Of a stretch of 9,053 nucleotides of DNA, positions 7,232 to 9,053 are shown in pieces. A program made the translations under genes and the position numbers. Below the pieces are notes generated by a model. The model ran no database searches, was not told where the DNA came from, and worked only from the letters and a program-made list of their open reading frames with translations. Position 1 is the first letter of the stretch, and every line of letters begins with the position of its first letter. The stretch comes from Fidelibacterota bacterium (GTDB lineage Bacteria; Marinisomatota; Marinisomatia; Marinisomatales; TCS56), in contig DAOWAH010000048.1 of NCBI GenBank assembly GCA_030634675.1, positions 1-9,053 on the forward strand, read 5' to 3'.

Positions 7232-7798
7232 ATGAAAGGACTGTCAATGATGGTAAAGCAACGGCCGGTAATGACCGCCAGTGATATAAAACGCTCCCTG
7301 ACCCGCCTGGCATATGAGATTCTCGAGCGCAACCCGGACCCCGATTCTCTGGTGCTGATCGGCATTCAATCCCGGGGTGAACCACTTTCACAGCGCCTGC
7401 ACGCCTTGTTGACTGAACAAACCAAAACGGATATACCGCTTGGTTCAGTGGATATTACTTTCCACCGCGATGATTTTCGTACCCGGTTGATTGTACCCCA
7501 GGTGAAGGCTAGCGATATTCCCTTTTCAATCGATGGCAAAATTGTGATCCTCATCGACGATGTATTGTACACCGGCCGCACCATCAGGGCGGCTTTGGAA
7601 TTACTTGTTTCCTTCGGCCGGCCGGCGGCCGTGCAGTTGGCCGTACTGGTGGATCGGGGACACCGGGAATTGCCGATTAAAGCTGATTACGTCGGTAAAA
7701 ATATCCCCACCCACGAAGGAGAGCATGTCAAGGTGAAACTTCAGGAAACCGATGGAGCAGAAACCGTTATTTTGAACAGTTACCAGGAAGAAAGCTAA
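7232..7798 (+). CDS. pyrR: PyrR, bifunctional pyr operon regulator / uracil phosphoribosyltransferase
   Basis: PyrR binds UMP and PRPP and represses pyr genes through their mRNA leader; many members also convert uracil plus PRPP to UMP. The chosen start gives 188 residues, close to the roughly 180 of the Bacillus protein. Family landmarks are LTRLAYEILERN (23-34), GIQSRGEPL (44-52), VDITFHRDDF (73-82), the PRPP-binding VILIDDVLYTGRT (105-117) with Asp109-Asp110, and LVDRGHRELPIKADYVGKN (about 139-157). ATG 7232 has GGAGG at 7220-7224 with 7 bases of spacing, so it is preferred. In-frame ATGs at 7247 and 7250 are also possible, and 7250 would give 182 residues. An upstream ATG at 7160 would run through the leader hairpins and is unlikely. 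The gene is first in a pyrR-pyrB-pyrC operon, and its stop codon overlaps the pyrB start by one base. Confidence 0.95.
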   Translation: MKGLSMMVKQRPVMTASDIKRSLTRLAYEILERNPDPDSLVLIGIQSRGEPLSQRLHALLTEQTKTDIPLGSVDITFHRDDFRTRLIVPQVKASDIPFSIDGKIVILIDDVLYTGRTIRAALELLVSFGRPAAVQLAVLVDRGHRELPIKADYVGKNIPTHEGEHVKVKLQETDGAETVILNSYQEES

Positions 7799-8730
7799 TG
7801 CTGCAGAACCGCCACCTATTGGGCTTGGAAAACTATCCCCGGGAAGATATTCAAACCATTCTGGACACGGCCTTCAGTTTTCGTGAAGTGCTGGATCGAC
7901 CGGTGAAAAAAGTTCCGGCTTTACAGGGAAAAACGGTAGTCAACCTGTTTTTCGAAAATTCCACCCGCACTCGCATCAGTTTTGAACTGGCCCAGAAACG
8001 ACTCAGTGCCGACACGGTAAATTTCGCCGCGTCCTCGTCCAGTCTGAAAAAAGGGGAGTCCTTCAAGGATACGGCTCAGAATATCGAAGCCATGAAAATC
8101 GATGCGGTTGTGATGCGTCACCCCGCGCCCGGCGCACCCTGGCACCTGACCAAATTCGTCGATGCAATCATCATCAATGCCGGTGACGGGACCCACGAAC
8201 ATCCGACCCAGGCCATCTTGGATATGATGAGCCTACAGGAAAAATTTGGCAGAATAAAGGGTTTGAAGGTCGGCATCATTGGTGATATCCGGCACGGTCG
8301 GGTGGCTCTCAGTAATATTTATGGTCTGATTACAATGGGGGCTGAGGTGACCCTTTGTGGTCCTGCCAATCTGATTCCGCCTTTCGTTACCGATCTGGGG
8401 GTGACTGTGAATCATAATATTGATGAAGTCCTGGAATGGGCTGATGCGGTCAATATTTTGCGTATCCAGCGTGAACGCATGGGAATTGGTTTAATCCCTT
8501 CCATTCGTGAATATCGCCGTCTGTTTGGTATTACTACCGAGAGGTTGGCAAAGCATAAAAAAGAAATGGTGATCATGCATCCCGGACCAATGAACCGGGG
8601 CGTTGAGATCGACAGTAGTGTGGCTGATAGCGATCAGGCTATTATCCTGGATCAGGTTTTGAATGGCGTTGCTTCCCGGATGTCGATCCTGTTTCTGCTG
8701 CTGGGCGGTAAAATTGAGCAACCGAAATAA
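7798..8730 (+). CDS. pyrB: PyrB, aspartate carbamoyltransferase catalytic subunit
   Basis: This cytoplasmic enzyme joins carbamoyl phosphate and aspartate to give N-carbamoyl-L-aspartate, the second step of UMP synthesis. The 310 residues match the usual length of the catalytic chain. Visible motifs: carbamoyl-phosphate loop FFENSTRTRISFE (51-63, with Ser55-Thr-Arg-Thr-Arg59); the mobile loop SSSLKKGES (80-88) with the conserved lysine; MRHPAPGAP (106-114); AGDGTHEHPTQAILD (128-142); GDIRHGRVALSN, the interdomain GDxxH(S/G)RVA motif; RIQRERM in the aspartate domain; and HPGPMNRGVEID near the C-terminus. The start ATG overlaps the pyrR stop (TAATG), and AGGAAG at 7785-7790 sits 7 bases upstream, so translation is probably coupled to pyrR. 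No regulatory chain gene (pyrI) is next to it; pyrC follows. That fits an ATCase controlled by PyrR at the RNA level rather than by a PyrI subunit, although a pyrI elsewhere cannot be excluded. Confidence 0.97.
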   Translation: MLQNRHLLGLENYPREDIQTILDTAFSFREVLDRPVKKVPALQGKTVVNLFFENSTRTRISFELAQKRLSADTVNFAASSSSLKKGESFKDTAQNIEAMKIDAVVMRHPAPGAPWHLTKFVDAIIINAGDGTHEHPTQAILDMMSLQEKFGRIKGLKVGIIGDIRHGRVALSNIYGLITMGAEVTLCGPANLIPPFVTDLGVTVNHNIDEVLEWADAVNILRIQRERMGIGLIPSIREYRRLFGITTERLAKHKKEMVIMHPGPMNRGVEIDSSVADSDQAIILDQVLNGVASRMSILFLLLGGKIEQPK

Positions 8731-8748
8731 TTGTAATTGAGGAATAGA

Positions 8749-9053
8749 ATGGATATCAAACCATTACCGGAAAAATTATTACTGCACGGTGGTACGATAC
8801 TGGACCCCAAAACACAGCGTTCGTTTACCGGGGATGTGCTGATCATCGACGGTAAAATTGCTGAAATTGGTTCGGTGGAACCAAATGACGATTACACCAA
8901 AATAGATTGTAGTGGTCTAATAATTACAGCCGGTTTTTGCGATCTGCACGTTCATTTTAGGGAACCAGGTCGCGAAGATAAGGAAACTTTGGCATCCGGC
9001 AGCCGAGCCGCCCTGGCCGGTGGTTTCACCAGGGTGTGCGTGATGCCCAATAC
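8749..9053 (+). CDS. pyrC: PyrC, dihydroorotase, N-terminal part (3' partial)
   Basis: Dihydroorotase closes N-carbamoyl-aspartate to dihydroorotate, the third step of UMP synthesis and the direct follow-on to PyrB. ATG 8749 has GAGGA at 8739-8743, 5 bases upstream, and lies 18 bases after the pyrB stop. The 101 visible complete codons start MDIKPLPEKLLLHGGTILDP. They show the amidohydrolase beta-sandwich strand pattern (GDVLIIDGKIAEIG), the metal-binding DLHVHFREPG (His67, His69), then EDKETLASGSRAALAGGFT and VCVMPNT, where the window ends. HFREPG.EDKET and GGFT.V..MPNT are features of the class I (Bacillus/Aquifex-like) dihydroorotases rather than the shorter E. coli type. A full protein would be about 420-440 residues. 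The later zinc ligands lie outside the window, so activity cannot be confirmed here. Confidence 0.93.
   Translation, partial: MDIKPLPEKLLLHGGTILDPKTQRSFTGDVLIIDGKIAEIGSVEPNDDYTKIDCSGLIITAGFCDLHVHFREPGREDKETLASGSRAALAGGFTRVCVMPN

Overview
The window looks like chromosomal DNA from a bacterium of the Fibrobacteres-Chlorobi-Bacteroidetes (FCB) superphylum or a neighbouring candidate phylum of the Marinimicrobia or KSB1 kind. The clues are a giant multi-domain surface protein that ends in a type IX secretion (Por/FlgD-like) sorting tail with the hallmark QNYPNPFNP, and an intergenic repeat of the TCATTTCGA...GAGAAATCT kind that I recall from FCB genomes. The lineage is an inference, because there is no rRNA or other strong phylogenetic marker here.

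Layout. Positions 1-6854 hold one giant secreted-protein gene in a single reading frame. Its 5' end lies outside the window and it is interrupted by one in-frame TAA at 5397-5399. In order it contains a parallel beta-helix module, a fibronectin type III (FN3) domain, a second beta-helix module that is a close duplicate of the first, a third beta-helix module rich in GGGI repeats, six tandem FN3-like repeats (the TAA is in the sixth), an Ig-like domain, a dockerin-like segment, an unassigned beta-rich region and the sorting tail. Positions 6855-7161 are intergenic, with a REP-like palindrome and small hairpins but no convincing gene. Positions 7162-7231 form a structured leader that can fold in two exclusive ways, one of them terminator-like and covering the ribosome binding site. 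Positions 7232-9053 carry a tightly packed pyrimidine operon, pyrR-pyrB-pyrC, with pyrC cut by the window end.

How the genes work together. PyrR is the UMP/PRPP-sensing regulator that typically acts on pyr mRNA leaders, so the folded leader just before its own gene is the obvious target. PyrB (aspartate transcarbamoylase) and PyrC (dihydroorotase) catalyse steps 2 and 3 of UMP synthesis. The surface protein has no visible functional link to the pyr operon and is simply its upstream neighbour on the same strand.

The two observations most worth following up are the single nonsense codon that separates the giant protein from its own secretion tail, and the bistable leader in front of pyrR. I saw no CRISPR array, tRNA, rRNA, transposase or phage gene.
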